Positions 17,652-26,199 are shown, numbered from the stretch's first letter. The stretch is DNA of 53,732 nucleotides from Sphaerisporangium album (GCF_003323745.1 NZ_QOIL01000036.1:1-53732); one strand, 5' to 3'. Notes: generated by a model from the letters alone, not told the origin. Made by a program: numbers and translations.

Positions 17652-17885
17652 ATGTCGGAGATGGATGTGCACGGGAACGAGGTCCCGCTGGACGAGCTGG
17701 AGCCCCTCGACGACGTCGCGGACGAGCTCGACACGGAGGTCCCCGAGGCCGACGCCGTGGAACAGCACCGGATCATCGGCGGTGAGCGGCAGGAATGGAC
17801 GCTGGAGGTTCCCTACGACGCCGATCCCGCCGACGCCGCCGACCAGTGGCGGACGGTCGATCTGGGTGACGACGAATATCGCTGA
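17652..17885 (+). CDS. Small acidic hypothetical protein
   Basis: 77 residues, strongly acidic (LDELEPLDDVADELDTEVPE) with a central EWTLEVPYDADPADAADQW. The ATG at 17652 has GGAGGG seven bases upstream, which makes it a credible gene although it sits in the 3' part of a longer out-of-frame ORF. It follows ligD by 62 bases on the same strand and may be cotranscribed. No family recognised; similar short acidic proteins occur in this genomic position in related actinomycetes (recollection, unverified). Confidence 0.65.
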   Translation: MSEMDVHGNEVPLDELEPLDDVADELDTEVPEADAVEQHRIIGGERQEWTLEVPYDADPADAADQWRTVDLGDDEYR

Positions 17886-18044
17886 CCCGGATTACCCGCG
17901 CGTAGGATGTGAACCCCGGACCGGATCCTGGGGGCGAGGGGCAGGCAGGCGCCTGACCGGCGGAGATCCGGCGTTGATCCGTTCAGCACCGACCGGAGCG
18001 CGCTCGACGACCGCGCGACGGCGAGACCGTCCAAGGAGAATCCC

Positions 18045-18665
18045 GTGACCGCTACCCCGGACGCCAAGCCCCGGGGCACCCGCCTGCCCCGGCTGGCCCG
18101 CCGCCGTCAGTTGCTCAACGCGGCGCAGGAGGTCTTCGTGGAGAACGGCTACCACGCGGCCGCGATGGACGAGATCGCCGAGCGGGCCGGTGTGAGCAAG
18201 CCGGTGCTCTACCAGCACTTCCCGGGGAAGCTGGAGCTGTACCTCGCGCTGCTGGACGTGCACGTCGACGACATGGCCAACCGCTGCCGCGAGGCTCTCG
18301 CCTCGACGACCGACAACAAGCAGCGCGTCCAGGCGGCCATCGGCGCGTTCTTCGACTTCGTCTCCAGCCAGGGCGAGGCCTTCCGCCTGGTCTTCGAGTC
18401 CGACCTGCGCAACGTCGCGCCCGTGCGCCAGCGCGTCGAGCGCTCCCTGCGCGAGAGCGCCGAGATGATCAGCCAGGTGATCCAGGAGGACACCGGCTGC
18501 TCCAGCGACGAGGCCCACCTGCTCGGCGTCGGCCTGGTCGGCATGGCCGAGGTCAGTGCCAGGTACTGGCTCGCCAGCCACGGCACCATCCCCAAGGACG
18601 TCGCGACCCAGCTGATGGCCCGGCTCGCCTGGCGCGGCATCGGCGGCTTCCCCCGGACTTCCTAG
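18045..18665 (+). CDS. TetR/AcrR-family transcriptional regulator
   Basis: 206 residues. The N-terminal helix-turn-helix (about 22-68: RRQLLNAAQEVFVENGYHAA, then MDEIAERAGVSKPVLYQHFP) is textbook TetR; the C-terminal ligand-binding domain is all-helical. GTG start at 18045 with CAAGGAGAATCCC upstream. It lies immediately before a DUF3107 gene and near a ferritin-like and a DEAD-box gene. This order also occurs in M. tuberculosis (Rv3208, Rv3208A, Rv3210c, Rv3211), so the grouping is conserved and ancient. Its ligand is unknown. Confidence 0.93.
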   Translation: MTATPDAKPRGTRLPRLARRRQLLNAAQEVFVENGYHAAAMDEIAERAGVSKPVLYQHFPGKLELYLALLDVHVDDMANRCREALASTTDNKQRVQAAIGAFFDFVSSQGEAFRLVFESDLRNVAPVRQRVERSLRESAEMISQVIQEDTGCSSDEAHLLGVGLVGMAEVSARYWLASHGTIPKDVATQLMARLAWRGIGGFPRTS

Positions 18666-18692
18666 CCTCCCGAAGGCCTAGCCTCCCGAAGG
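18661..18692 (+). repeat. 16-bp perfect tandem duplication at the TetR stop codon
   Basis: CCTAGCCTCCCGAAGG occurs twice head to tail; the TAG of the first copy is the TetR stop. This looks like a recent slippage or recombination duplication. It leaves the coding sequence unchanged. Confidence 0.85.
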
Positions 18693-18788
18693 CGCCCGGA
18701 TTGTTCGCTTGCCGCGATCAGCCGGCGCCACGCGGCCCGCGAAGGGCCACGATGGGACCAGCACATCTGGTCGTCGAAAGGGAGTCCG

Positions 18789-19019
18789 ATGGAAGTCAAG
18801 ATCGGCGTACGCTCCGTGCACAGGGAGATCATCGTCGAGACCGACCTGTCCACCGAAGAGGTGGAGCAGGAGCTGCGGAACTCGCTGGCGGCGGATCGTG
18901 GCGTCTTCTCCATCACCGACGTCAAGGGGCGGCGCGTGGTCGTGCCGGTCTCCGCGCTCGGCTTCGTCGAGATCGGCGAGGACGAGTCGCGTCCCGTCGG
19001 CTTCGGCGGCACGCTCTGA
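18789..19019 (+). CDS. DUF3107 family protein
   Basis: 76 residues, full length for the family: MEVKIGVRSVHREIIVETDL, then helix STEEVEQELRNSLA and a beta-rich end with RVVVPVSALGFVEIGEDE. Small actinobacteria-specific cytoplasmic protein (TB9.4 / Rv3208A in M. tuberculosis); biochemical role unknown. AGGGAG precedes the ATG. It follows the TetR gene by 123 bases and ends in a strong terminator. Confidence 0.9.
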   Translation: MEVKIGVRSVHREIIVETDLSTEEVEQELRNSLAADRGVFSITDVKGRRVVVPVSALGFVEIGEDESRPVGFGGTL

Positions 19020-19023
19020 GCCC

Positions 19024-19062
19024 GGCGCTTTGGGGGGCTCCTGGCGGCCTCCCAAAGCGCCC
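19024..19062 (+). terminator. Hairpin terminator after DUF3107
   Basis: GGCGCTTTGGGGGGC pairs with GCCTCCCAAAGCGCC (15 bp, one G-T) around a 9-base loop, starting 5 bases after the stop. Confidence 0.75.
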
Positions 19063-19416
19063 GGGTCCGCGCGATGCGAGGCATCGTTTCGCCGGACATC
19101 AGATCTCTCGCGGTGCGGACCCTAGACTCCCGCGCATTCCTCGCGCGAGGGGAGTGAGCAGCCGCAGGGGCGGCGTGACCTCCGGACTTCGTCCCGTTTG
19201 TGACCGAAGGCCGGGCAGTCCGCGCCTCCTCTTCTCAACACGGGCCGCGAGGTCCAGCGATTCGGTCCACATCTCATCAAGGAACTGCCGTAGCGGCGCG
19301 AGGCCCTCATGTCTCGAACGGTACAACCGCCGAGGGCGTTCGCGCCCCTCGATCACGGGACCGAATTGGCCAGAAGTCCGAAACCTTACCTTTGGGGGCC
19401 CACGCGTCCCTCCGCT
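19063..19416. other. Gene-free spacer between DUF3107 and the ferritin-like gene
   Basis: About 350 bases between convergent genes. It is lower in GC than its neighbours, with TCTCAACACGGGCC- and CCTTACCTTTGGGGG-type stretches. A minus-strand ORF at 19099-19356 has no recognisable protein features or ribosome-binding site and is not called. Nothing else seen. Confidence 0.4.
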
Positions 19417-20112
19417 TCACGGACCCGGGACCAGACCGAGGGCCGCCATGCGCTTCCCGTGCTCCTCGGTGAGGCGGGCGAACAGCCGGCCGATGCCGAT
19501 GAGGTCGGCGTCCCCCTCCCCCGCCCCCGCGGACTCCGAGACCAGCAGCAACGCCAGCTCGGGACGGGCGAGCGCGAGCCGGTTGCCCTGGCTCAGCGCC
19601 TCGCCCACCATGCGCCGGGCCCAGAGCGCGAGCCGCCCGGCGACCTGCGGGCTACCGGCCAGCGCCGTGCGCACCCGGTCGACCACGAACTCCGACCGGA
19701 CCTCCTCGGCCAGCACCTCGTCCACGAGCTCGCGGGTGTCGGCGTCCACGTGCCGGGCGGCCTCGCGGTAGAAGTCCCCGGCGATGCCCGTGCCGACGTA
19801 CGCCTTGACCAGCGCCTCCAGCCAGTCCCCCGGCCGCGTCTGGGCGTGCCAGTCGTCGAGCGCCTCGACGAACGGCGCCATCGCCTTCTCCGGATCCGCG
19901 CCGAGCGAGGCCAGCCGGTCGCGCAGCAGCCGGAAGTGGGCGTACTCGACGGCGGCGAGGCCGCTGAGCGCCGCCCGGTCGGTGAGCGAGGGGGCGAGGG
20001 TGGCGGCGTCCTCGGCGAGCCGCAGGAAGGCGGTCAGCTCGGCGTAGGCCAGCACGCCGAGGAGATCGACGACACCGGTGCCGCCGCCGGCGCCGGCAGG
20101 GGAATCACTCAT
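19417..20112 (-). CDS. Ferritin-like fold-containing protein (MiaE-like)
   Basis: 231 residues, almost entirely helical. Candidate metal ligands sit in the usual four-helix-bundle pattern: AYAELTAFLRLAED, AVEYAHFRLLRDRL (ExxH), then DEVLAEEVRSEFVVDR and LTEEHGKRMAAL. Actinobacterial members of this family resemble the tRNA hydroxylase MiaE, but no substrate is established for them. In M. tuberculosis the homologue (Rv3210c) is also next to the RhlE-like helicase gene. Start ATG at 20112; 252 bases separate it from the divergent helicase region. Confidence 0.82.
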   Translation of the reverse strand: MSDSPAGAGGGTGVVDLLGVLAYAELTAFLRLAEDAATLAPSLTDRAALSGLAAVEYAHFRLLRDRLASLGADPEKAMAPFVEALDDWHAQTRPGDWLEALVKAYVGTGIAGDFYREAARHVDADTRELVDEVLAEEVRSEFVVDRVRTALAGSPQVAGRLALWARRMVGEALSQGNRLALARPELALLLVSESAGAGEGDADLIGIGRLFARLTEEHGKRMAALGLVPGP

Positions 20113-20278
20113 GGATGCAGCGTACGAGCTTCGGGACGGCCCCCGGACCCGGACGCCGGGAGCGCCCGCTCCTCACGGCAAGGCACACGGTCGGCATCGA
20201 ATCGGCCGCGACTTACCGGATGGAACGCCAAGAAATCGGCCCGCAGTTGTGGTATCGAGTACACTGACCTGTAAGAGT

Positions 20279-20349
20279 GCGACCGCAGTATGTTATTCAG
20301 GGCGAATATCGCCTGATAGCCCCCATACGCGCCATGTCGCGGCGGTCGC
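20279..20349 (+). ncRNA. Folded 5' leader of the DEAD-box helicase gene
   Basis: Nested complementary segments: GCGACCGC (20279-20286) with GCGGTCGC (20342-20349), TATG (20289-20292) with CATA (20324-20327), and an inner hairpin TCAGGGCGAATATCGCCTGA (20297-20316, one bulge). A further stem GGACC/GGTCC at 20380-20404 follows. Long structured leaders are known for cold-shock helicase mRNAs; autoregulation here is an inference. Confidence 0.45.
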
Positions 20350-20364
20350 CGAGACGGATGAGGG

Positions 20365-22395
20365 TTGGCTTTTCCGCGCGGACCCGGCACCAGGCCGGCG
20401 GTCCCGGAGGCCCGCCTTCGCAGGAGACCTAGGCAGGCCGAGCTGACCACGTTCCGAGACCTTGGAGTCATAGCGGAGATCGCTGATGCCCTCGAGACCG
20501 AGGGCATCATCTCACCCTTTCCCATTCAAGAGATGGCCCTTCCCCTCGCGATCAGCGGGCAGGACGTCATCGGCCAGGCGCGCACCGGCACCGGCAAGAC
20601 CTACGCATTCGGCGTGGCGATGCTCCAGCGCGTCGGCAAACCCCGCAAGAACCGCAAGAAGCCCCGCGGCCTCGTCGTCGTCCCGACCCGTGAGCTCGCG
20701 CTGCAGGTCACCGAGGACCTGGTCGTCGCCGGGGGCAAGCTGGGCTCGCGCATCCTCACCGTGTACGGCGGGCGGGCGTACGAGCCGCAGATCGAGGCGT
20801 TGAAGCAGGGGGTCGACGTCATCGTCGGCACTCCGGGCCGGCTCCTCGACCTGGTGAAGCAGAAGCATCTCGACCTCACCCAGGTGTCCATGCTGGTCCT
20901 GGACGAGGCCGACCGCATGCTCGACCTGGGCTTCCTCCCGGACATCGAGCGGATCATGAAGCTGATCCCGGCCGAGCGGCAGACCATGCTGTTCTCCGCC
21001 ACGATGCCCGGCGAGATCGTCGGCCTGTCGCGCCGCTACCTGTCGCGCCCCACCCATGTGCGCGCGGAGAACGCCGACGCCGACGCCGACGACGTGTCGA
21101 AGACGACCCAGTTCGTGTACCGCACGCACCGCATGGACAAGATCGAGATCGTCGGCCGCCTGCTGCAGAGCGAGGGCCGCGGGCTCACGATGGTGTTCTG
21201 CGAGACCAAGCGCGCCTGCGACATGGTCTCCGAGCAGCTCAAGGAGCGCGGCTTCGCCGCCGCGGCCGTGCACGGCGACCTCGGGCAGGGCCAGCGCGAG
21301 CAGGCGCTGCGGGCGTTCCGCAACGGCAAGATCGACGTGCTGGTGGCGACGGACGTCGCGGCGCGCGGCATCGACATCGACGACGTCACCCACGTCGTCA
21401 ACTACGACTGCCCGCAGGACGAGAAGGCCTATATCCACCGCATCGGCCGCACCGGCCGGGCGGGGCGCACGGGCGTGGCGGTGACCTTCGTCGAGTGGGA
21501 GGAGCTCACCCGCTGGAAGGTCATCAACAACGCCCTCGGCCTCGACTTCGCCGAGCCCGTCGAGACGTACTCCACCTCGCCGAACATCTACGCGGAGCTG
21601 CACATCCCCGAGGGCACCAAGGGCGTGCTGCCGCGCGCCCAGCGGTCCCGCGCGGGGCTGTCCGCCGAGCACGTCGAGGACCTCGGCGAGACCGGGCGGC
21701 ACCGCTCGCGCCGCGAGCGCGACGAGCGCACCGAGCGGGCCGAACGCACCGAGCGCCGCGAGCGCCCGGCGCGCAACCGGCAGCGCAGGCGCACCCGCGG
21801 CGGCCAGGAGACGATCTCCCCCGAGACCGTCACCGAGGCCGTCGTCGCCGGTGACGTCCTGGCCCCCGAAGCCGGGCCCGTCGTCCAGGAGGCCGCCGAG
21901 GTCGCGGCGCCGCGGCGTTCCCGCAGGGGCGCCAACCGGTCGGCGCTGTCCGAGGCGCTGGCCGACGTCCCCGCCGCCTCCGCGAAGGACGGCGGCGCGG
22001 CGCAGGAGCCGCTGTTCGACGCCGAGGCCGAGGAGGACGTGGTGATCTCCCGCGGCATCGCGAACCTCGGCGACTTCGAGGACACCGAGAACTTCGACGA
22101 CTCCGGATCCGACGACTTCGAGGACACCGAGGACACCCAGGAATTCGGGGACTTCGACGACGCGGACGACACCGAGTACGCAGAAGACACCGAAGCGGCG
22201 GCGTACAGGCCCGCCGCGCCCGAGGCGCCCGTCGCCCGCCCCGAGCCGGAGCGGATCATCCCGCCCTCTCCGTTCGCCATCATCTTCCGCTCGCCCGACC
22301 TGGCGGTGGACGACGATGATGTGGCCCCCTCCGCGGCCTCCGAGCGCGTCCAGCAGCGCCGCAGGCCGTCCCAGCAACGCCCCCGGAGGGGATGA
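20365..22395 (+). CDS. DEAD/DEAH-box ATP-dependent RNA helicase (RhlE-like)
   Basis: 676 residues from the TTG at 20365. All superfamily 2 motifs are present: Q motif FPIQEMALP, ARTGTGKT (about 67-74), PTRELA, TPGR, LDEADRM (about 178), SAT, RGIDIDD and HRIGRTGRAG. The last 230 residues are Arg-rich (RRERDERTERAERTERRER), then acidic and low complexity. It unwinds structured RNA in cold adaptation and ribosome assembly. Homology starts only at LTTFRDLGV, residue 27, where the codon is CTG (20443) with AGGCAGG before it. The true start may therefore be this CTG; the TTG has a poor site. Confidence 0.93.
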   Translation: MAFPRGPGTRPAVPEARLRRRPRQAELTTFRDLGVIAEIADALETEGIISPFPIQEMALPLAISGQDVIGQARTGTGKTYAFGVAMLQRVGKPRKNRKKPRGLVVVPTRELALQVTEDLVVAGGKLGSRILTVYGGRAYEPQIEALKQGVDVIVGTPGRLLDLVKQKHLDLTQVSMLVLDEADRMLDLGFLPDIERIMKLIPAERQTMLFSATMPGEIVGLSRRYLSRPTHVRAENADADADDVSKTTQFVYRTHRMDKIEIVGRLLQSEGRGLTMVFCETKRACDMVSEQLKERGFAAAAVHGDLGQGQREQALRAFRNGKIDVLVATDVAARGIDIDDVTHVVNYDCPQDEKAYIHRIGRTGRAGRTGVAVTFVEWEELTRWKVINNALGLDFAEPVETYSTSPNIYAELHIPEGTKGVLPRAQRSRAGLSAEHVEDLGETGRHRSRRERDERTERAERTERRERPARNRQRRRTRGGQETISPETVTEAVVAGDVLAPEAGPVVQEAAEVAAPRRSRRGANRSALSEALADVPAASAKDGGAAQEPLFDAEAEEDVVISRGIANLGDFEDTENFDDSGSDDFEDTEDTQEFGDFDDADDTEYAEDTEAAAYRPAAPEAPVARPEPERIIPPSPFAIIFRSPDLAVDDDDVAPSAASERVQQRRRPSQQRPRRG

Positions 22396-22617
22396 ACAGG
22401 CGGCGCGTAAGACATCGCGGCACGACACCGGTGATCGACCGGTGAGAGCCGCCGGGAACGGCGGACGGCCCTCGCGGCGGGCCGTCGTCCCCGGCGGTCC
22501 GCCCGTGCCGTGGTGAGGCGCCATCCGACCAGGTGGGAAAGTGCTGAAGCAACCACGCGACCGACATACGGCGTTCGACGGTGTCGCCGGAATGAGTCCT
22601 CAGTATCGTGGTGCCAC

Positions 22618-23496
22618 GTGAGCACGCCGCGCTTCCTGAGTCTCCCGCCCGGTGTCCGCGCGCAGCGCATCGAGACACCGGTGGGCTCCTTCGCCGCCCT
22701 TGAGGCGCTGCCGGTCAGCGGCGTGCCCGAGCGCTGGCCCGCCCTGCTGATCCCCGGGTACACCGGCAGCAAGGAGGACTTCCTCGCGATCTTCCAGACG
22801 CTCGCCCAGGCCGGGCGCCGCGTCGTCGCGATCGACATGCGCGGCCAGTACGAGACCAAGGGTCCGGACGACCCGGCGGCCTACAGCTGCGAGGCCCTCG
22901 GTGAGGACATCGACGCCGTGGCCGAGGCCGTGGGCGGCGGCGAGCCCGTCCACCTGCTCGGCCACTCCTTCGGCGGCCTGGTCACTCGTGAAGCGGTGAT
23001 CGGCGGGGTCATCAAGCCCGCGTCGCACACGCTGATGAGCTCGGGGCCGGCCGGCATCATCGGCGCGCGCGAGCAGGCGGCCCGGCTGATGCTGCGCACG
23101 CTGCCCGAGGTCGGCCTGGAGCACATCTGGGCGCACCGGCTGGAGCCCGAGGCCATCGCCGCGGGCGTTCCCGACCACATCGTGGCCTTCCTGCGGCGGC
23201 GGCTGTTCGCGAACTCGCCGACGGCGCTGGTCACGATGGCCGAGCAGGTGCTCGGCGCCGTCGACCGCCTCGACGACCTCTGCGAGCTCGACGTGGCCAC
23301 GCTGGTCCTCTACGGCGAACACGACGACGGCTGGCCGCCGCCCCTCCAGGCCGAGATGGCCAAGCGGCTGGAGGCCGAGTGCGTGGTCGTCCCGGGGGCG
23401 CTGCACTCCCCGGCGGTCGAGGCCCCGGAGACGACGGCCCACGCGCTCACACGCTTCTGGAACGCCGCCGAGCAGCGCCTGATGCACAACGCCTGA
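22618..23496 (+). CDS. Alpha/beta hydrolase
   Basis: 292 residues from the GTG at 22618 (MSTPRFLSLPPG). Fold markers: LLIPGYTGSKEDF (oxyanion loop), IDMRGQ, nucleophile elbow LLGHSFGGL (Ser at about 116), acid in LYGEHDDGWPP (about 233) and His in GALHSPAVEAP (about 262). No ribosome-binding site is visible, but TATCGT lies 8 bases before the GTG, so the mRNA may be leaderless. Position just after the helicase resembles the lipV (Rv3203) neighbourhood in M. tuberculosis. Substrate not inferable. Confidence 0.87.
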   Translation: MSTPRFLSLPPGVRAQRIETPVGSFAALEALPVSGVPERWPALLIPGYTGSKEDFLAIFQTLAQAGRRVVAIDMRGQYETKGPDDPAAYSCEALGEDIDAVAEAVGGGEPVHLLGHSFGGLVTREAVIGGVIKPASHTLMSSGPAGIIGAREQAARLMLRTLPEVGLEHIWAHRLEPEAIAAGVPDHIVAFLRRRLFANSPTALVTMAEQVLGAVDRLDDLCELDVATLVLYGEHDDGWPPPLQAEMAKRLEAECVVVPGALHSPAVEAPETTAHALTRFWNAAEQRLMHNA

Positions 23497-23504
23497 GCCG
23501 CGCT

Positions 23505-23640
23505 CCGCGCGGCGAACGGGTTAGACGCGTATCCCACGGCGGACAAGCGAGGCGCGCCCCGCGCGGCGGACGGGTGAGGCGCGTATCCCACGGCGGACAA
23601 CTGAGACGCGTACCCGCGACGGACGGGCGAGGCGCGTACC
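23505..23640 (+). repeat. Direct repeats, 54-bp period, between convergent genes
   Basis: A 42-base unit at 23505-23546 recurs at 23559-23600 with three mismatches; both copies contain CGCGTATCCCACGGCGGACAA. A decayed third copy continues to about 23640. From 23680 to 23785 a second simple repeat of CCCGTCC/CCGGTGACGG type follows. The region is noncoding; it may be a degenerate expansion or act in termination between the hydrolase and the RecB-like gene. Confidence 0.7.
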
Positions 23641-23785
23641 GGGTCCGGCCGACACGGCCCTCGTCGATCCCGGCGTCAGTCCCCCTGATGGTCCCGTCCA
23701 TCCCGGTCCCGTCCGTCCCGGTGACGGCTTCCGTCCCGGTGGCGGTTCGGGTGACGGTCCCGTCCGTTCCGGTCGCGTTCTGGTG

Positions 23786-24676
23786 TCAGTCCACGTCGGG
23801 CAGGCCGTCCCAGGGCTGGTGTGGGGTGCCCGCGGCCTGGCCCTCCGGGCAGTGGCGGCGGTAGTCGCACCACGAGCACATCGGCCCCGGCTTCGGCGGC
23901 AGGCTCGCGTCCAGGTCGGGCGGGAGCGGCGCACGCGGGCCGTCCCGGTCACCGGCGTCCGCGCGCCACGCGCGGTAGCGCTCGTCCGCCTCGGACGCCT
24001 CCCGCGCGATGTCCTCGGCCCGGCCGATGTGGCGGGCGAGGGACTCGTCGGTGTGCTCCCACTGGACGATCGACCCGGTCGGCACGTGGTGGAGTTCGAC
24101 CGTGCGGCAGGCGCGGCGCATGACCCGCGAGGACGCCACCGCGTAGATCGCCAGCGCCAGCGACGAGCGGGCGTCGTCCTCGGTGAGGGGACGCCTGCCG
24201 GTCTTGTAGTCGACGATGACCAGCTCGTCGCCGCGCCGGTCGATGCGGTCGACGCGCCCCGACACCGCGATCACCGACGTGCGGGTGGCGACGGTGCGCT
24301 CGACCCCGACGGGCTCGTCGGAGGGGTCCAGCGTCGAGGCGTACCCCGACACCATCGCCCGCGCGCGGTCACGCCACAGCGTCGACTGCTCCTGATCGCG
24401 GAACCCCTCGGTGATCCACCCCTTGCTCAGGAGGATCGCCGCCATCGCCGGGGTCCTGCGTTCGTACGGCTCGCGCCACCAACCGGCCAGGGCGTTGTGC
24501 ACCGAGGCGCCCACGCTGTTGTGCGCCCAGGGCGGCCCCTTGGGCGGGGCCGGGCGGTCGAGATACGTGAAGCGGTAGCGCCTCGGGCAGTCCAGCCAGG
24601 TGTTCAGCCGGGACGGCGTGCACGTGTAGAGCCGCTTGGGCATGCCGTCCAGCGGGAGTTGCCCCTGGGGGGTCAC
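23786..24676 (-). CDS. RecB-family exonuclease, PD-(D/E)XK fold with Fe-S type cysteines
   Basis: 296 residues. TPSRLNTWLDCPRRYRFTYL opens the fold, the catalytic core is SGRVDRIDRRGDELVIVDYK followed by TG (Asp and Lys of the PD-DXK motif, about 137-158), and the end carries CSWCDYRRHC. The first Cys (about 29) and the three late Cys match the split Fe-S cluster of AddB/Cas4/RecB-like nucleases. It is shorter than helicase-fused relatives, so it is a stand-alone nuclease acting on DNA ends. GTG start at 24676 overlaps the upstream MBL stop by 4 bases (GTGA), indicating coupled translation. A repair role is inferred. Confidence 0.88.
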   Translation of the reverse strand: MTPQGQLPLDGMPKRLYTCTPSRLNTWLDCPRRYRFTYLDRPAPPKGPPWAHNSVGASVHNALAGWWREPYERRTPAMAAILLSKGWITEGFRDQEQSTLWRDRARAMVSGYASTLDPSDEPVGVERTVATRTSVIAVSGRVDRIDRRGDELVIVDYKTGRRPLTEDDARSSLALAIYAVASSRVMRRACRTVELHHVPTGSIVQWEHTDESLARHIGRAEDIAREASEADERYRAWRADAGDRDGPRAPLPPDLDASLPPKPGPMCSWCDYRRHCPEGQAAGTPHQPWDGLPDVD

Positions 24677-25398
24677 TCGTCGTCGAGCTTGAGCTTGATG
24701 CCCGACGCCTTGGTGCCGTCCGTCAGAAGGCCCTCCGTGGTGTCCTCGGGCGCGCGGTCGCCGGTCAGCGAACCGGCCAGCCAGTCGTCGAAGTGCTGCT
24801 CCTGCTCGGCGATCGTCGTCTCCTCGCCGTGGGCGGGCAGGACGCGGGTGTCGCCCGGCAGGGTGAACAGCCGCTCGCCGATCGCGGTGAGCTGGTCGGC
24901 CAGCGCGGGGTACTCACCGCCGATCTTGCCGGGGCCGTCGGCCAGCAGCGTCTTGCCGGTGAACACCACGCCGAGCGCCTCGACGTAGAGGGAGACTCCG
25001 CCCTGGGTGATACCGGGGGTGGCGATGACCTCGATCTCGACGTCGGCGACGCCGAAGACGCCCTCGTCCTCCATGTCGATGTCGGGGTAGGTCTCCTCCC
25101 ACGTCTCGCGCCAGAGCCGGCGGTCCTTGCGGTTGAGGGCGACGACCGCCTCGTCGCGCGCCGCCACCTCGATGGCGCCGCCGACGTGGTCGGGCAGGCC
25201 ATGGGTGCAGATCACGGCGAGGACCTCACGCTCGCCGACGTTCTCGAGGATCGTCTCCGCGTCACGCGCGGGGTCGATGACGATGACCTCTTCGTCGTCG
25301 CCCACGATCCAGGTGTTGTTCTCGACCTTGTATTCGGAGCCGTCGACGGTCACGACTCCCTCGGTCACCACTCGCTCGATACGCGCTGTCACGGCCAC
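24673..25398 (-). CDS. Metallo-beta-lactamase-fold protein with missing metal ligands
   Basis: 241 residues with the MBL hydrolase layout (NNTWIV, VIDPARDAETI, VICTHG, TPG, LPAHG). The usual HxHxDH motif reads HGLPDH (about 64-69), so the second His is Leu. The PGH motif reads PGI (about 127), and the bridging Asp of the FTGD motif is Lys in FTGKTLLADGPG (about 148). The last His (PAHG, about 189) is kept. A normal dinuclear site seems impossible, so this is probably a non-catalytic or altered member of the glyoxalase II-like family. A GTG at 25392 may be the real start (AAGG eight bases before). First pair partner of the RecB-like gene. Confidence 0.85.
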   Translation of the reverse strand: MAVTARIERVVTEGVVTVDGSEYKVENNTWIVGDDEEVIVIDPARDAETILENVGEREVLAVICTHGLPDHVGGAIEVAARDEAVVALNRKDRRLWRETWEETYPDIDMEDEGVFGVADVEIEVIATPGITQGGVSLYVEALGVVFTGKTLLADGPGKIGGEYPALADQLTAIGERLFTLPGDTRVLPAHGEETTIAEQEQHFDDWLAGSLTGDRAPEDTTEGLLTDGTKASGIKLKLDDE

Positions 25399-25491
25399 GA
25401 CCTTACCGAACGGGGGAACCGTTCAGGATACGTCGCGACGAAAGGATCGGCGAAGATCCGGCACTCGCCGCCGTGCGGGGGGCGCCGGAGG

Positions 25492-26127
25492 TCACGGCTC
25501 GTCCCCGAGACGCGGGGAGAAGGCCCCGAACGGCAGGTCGAGCTCCTGGTCGTGCTCCCTCAGGTCACGCAGGGAAAGGTCGGAAAGCGCCACCAGGCAC
25601 CCGGCCTCGGCGGGCCAGCCGATCAGCCACAGCCAGTCGCCCATCGCCTCGCCGACGTAGACGGCGCGGTCGGGCAGGCCCTCGACCCACCACAGCGGCG
25701 TGGGGTGGCCGAGCGCCTCGACCTTGGCGTTGGGCGGACCGTCGTCGAACCCCGGCCCGGGGTCGGGGCCGTCGAGCCCGGCGAAGGCGGCGCCGAGGCC
25801 CATGCCGGGCTCCTCAGCGACGATGACCAGGTCGGCGGGCCCGTGGGTGACGGACGGCCCGGACACGGCCACCACTCCGGCGCGGGCGCCGGAGCGCTCG
25901 TCCCCGGCGTCGCCGAAGCCGGTCACCAGCCAGCCGGCGGGCAGCGGCCACGGCAGCCAGAAGGGGACGAGCGAGTCCTTTCTCACCACGTCGAGCGACT
26001 CGCCGGAGGGGCGTCTGGCCTGGAAGGGCAGGACGGCGCCGTGCACGCCGCAACGCCATGAGCTTGACCAGGCGCTGGGCGGGCGCAGCGTGCCGAAACA
26101 CCTTGGACAGGTGGGCGCGGCTCTCAC
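25492..26127 (-). CDS. DUF6758 family protein
   Basis: 211 residues from the GTG at 26127. The N-terminus has a zinc-ribbon-like CPRCFGTLRPPSAWSSSWRC GVHG pattern (CxxC, then CxxH), followed by DSLVPFWLPWPLPAGWLVTG and an extended Gly/Asp/Trp-rich domain ending GDEP. This is a conserved actinobacterial protein of unknown function. It lies 94 bases upstream of the MBL gene on the same strand and is divergent from the Nudix gene (72-base gap). Confidence 0.8.
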   Translation of the reverse strand: MRAAPTCPRCFGTLRPPSAWSSSWRCGVHGAVLPFQARRPSGESLDVVRKDSLVPFWLPWPLPAGWLVTGFGDAGDERSGARAGVVAVSGPSVTHGPADLVIVAEEPGMGLGAAFAGLDGPDPGPGFDDGPPNAKVEALGHPTPLWWVEGLPDRAVYVGEAMGDWLWLIGWPAEAGCLVALSDLSLRDLREHDQELDLPFGAFSPRLGDEP

Positions 26128-26187
26128 AGTTATCCACCGTGCTTCCGTCAGCGCGGGAAAGTCAAGGGGAATCCCGTTATCCCAGCG

Positions 26188-26193
26188 TAATCT
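26188..26193 (+). promoter_or_regulatory. -10 box of a leaderless promoter (Nudix gene)
   Basis: TAATCT ends 6 bases before the A of the ATG at 26200, and there is no ribosome-binding site. The transcript would begin at or near the start codon. Confidence 0.5.
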
Positions 26194-26199
26194 TGGTGT

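Noticed and set aside
19099..19356. 85-residue minus-strand ORF between DUF3107 and the ferritin-like gene
   Set aside because: No recognisable fold, no ribosome-binding site, and basic low-complexity composition; treated as noncoding.
23310..23701. Minus-strand ORFs rich in PPWDTRLTRPPRGARL-like repeats
   Set aside because: They arise from the 54-bp noncoding repeats and overlap the end of the hydrolase gene.
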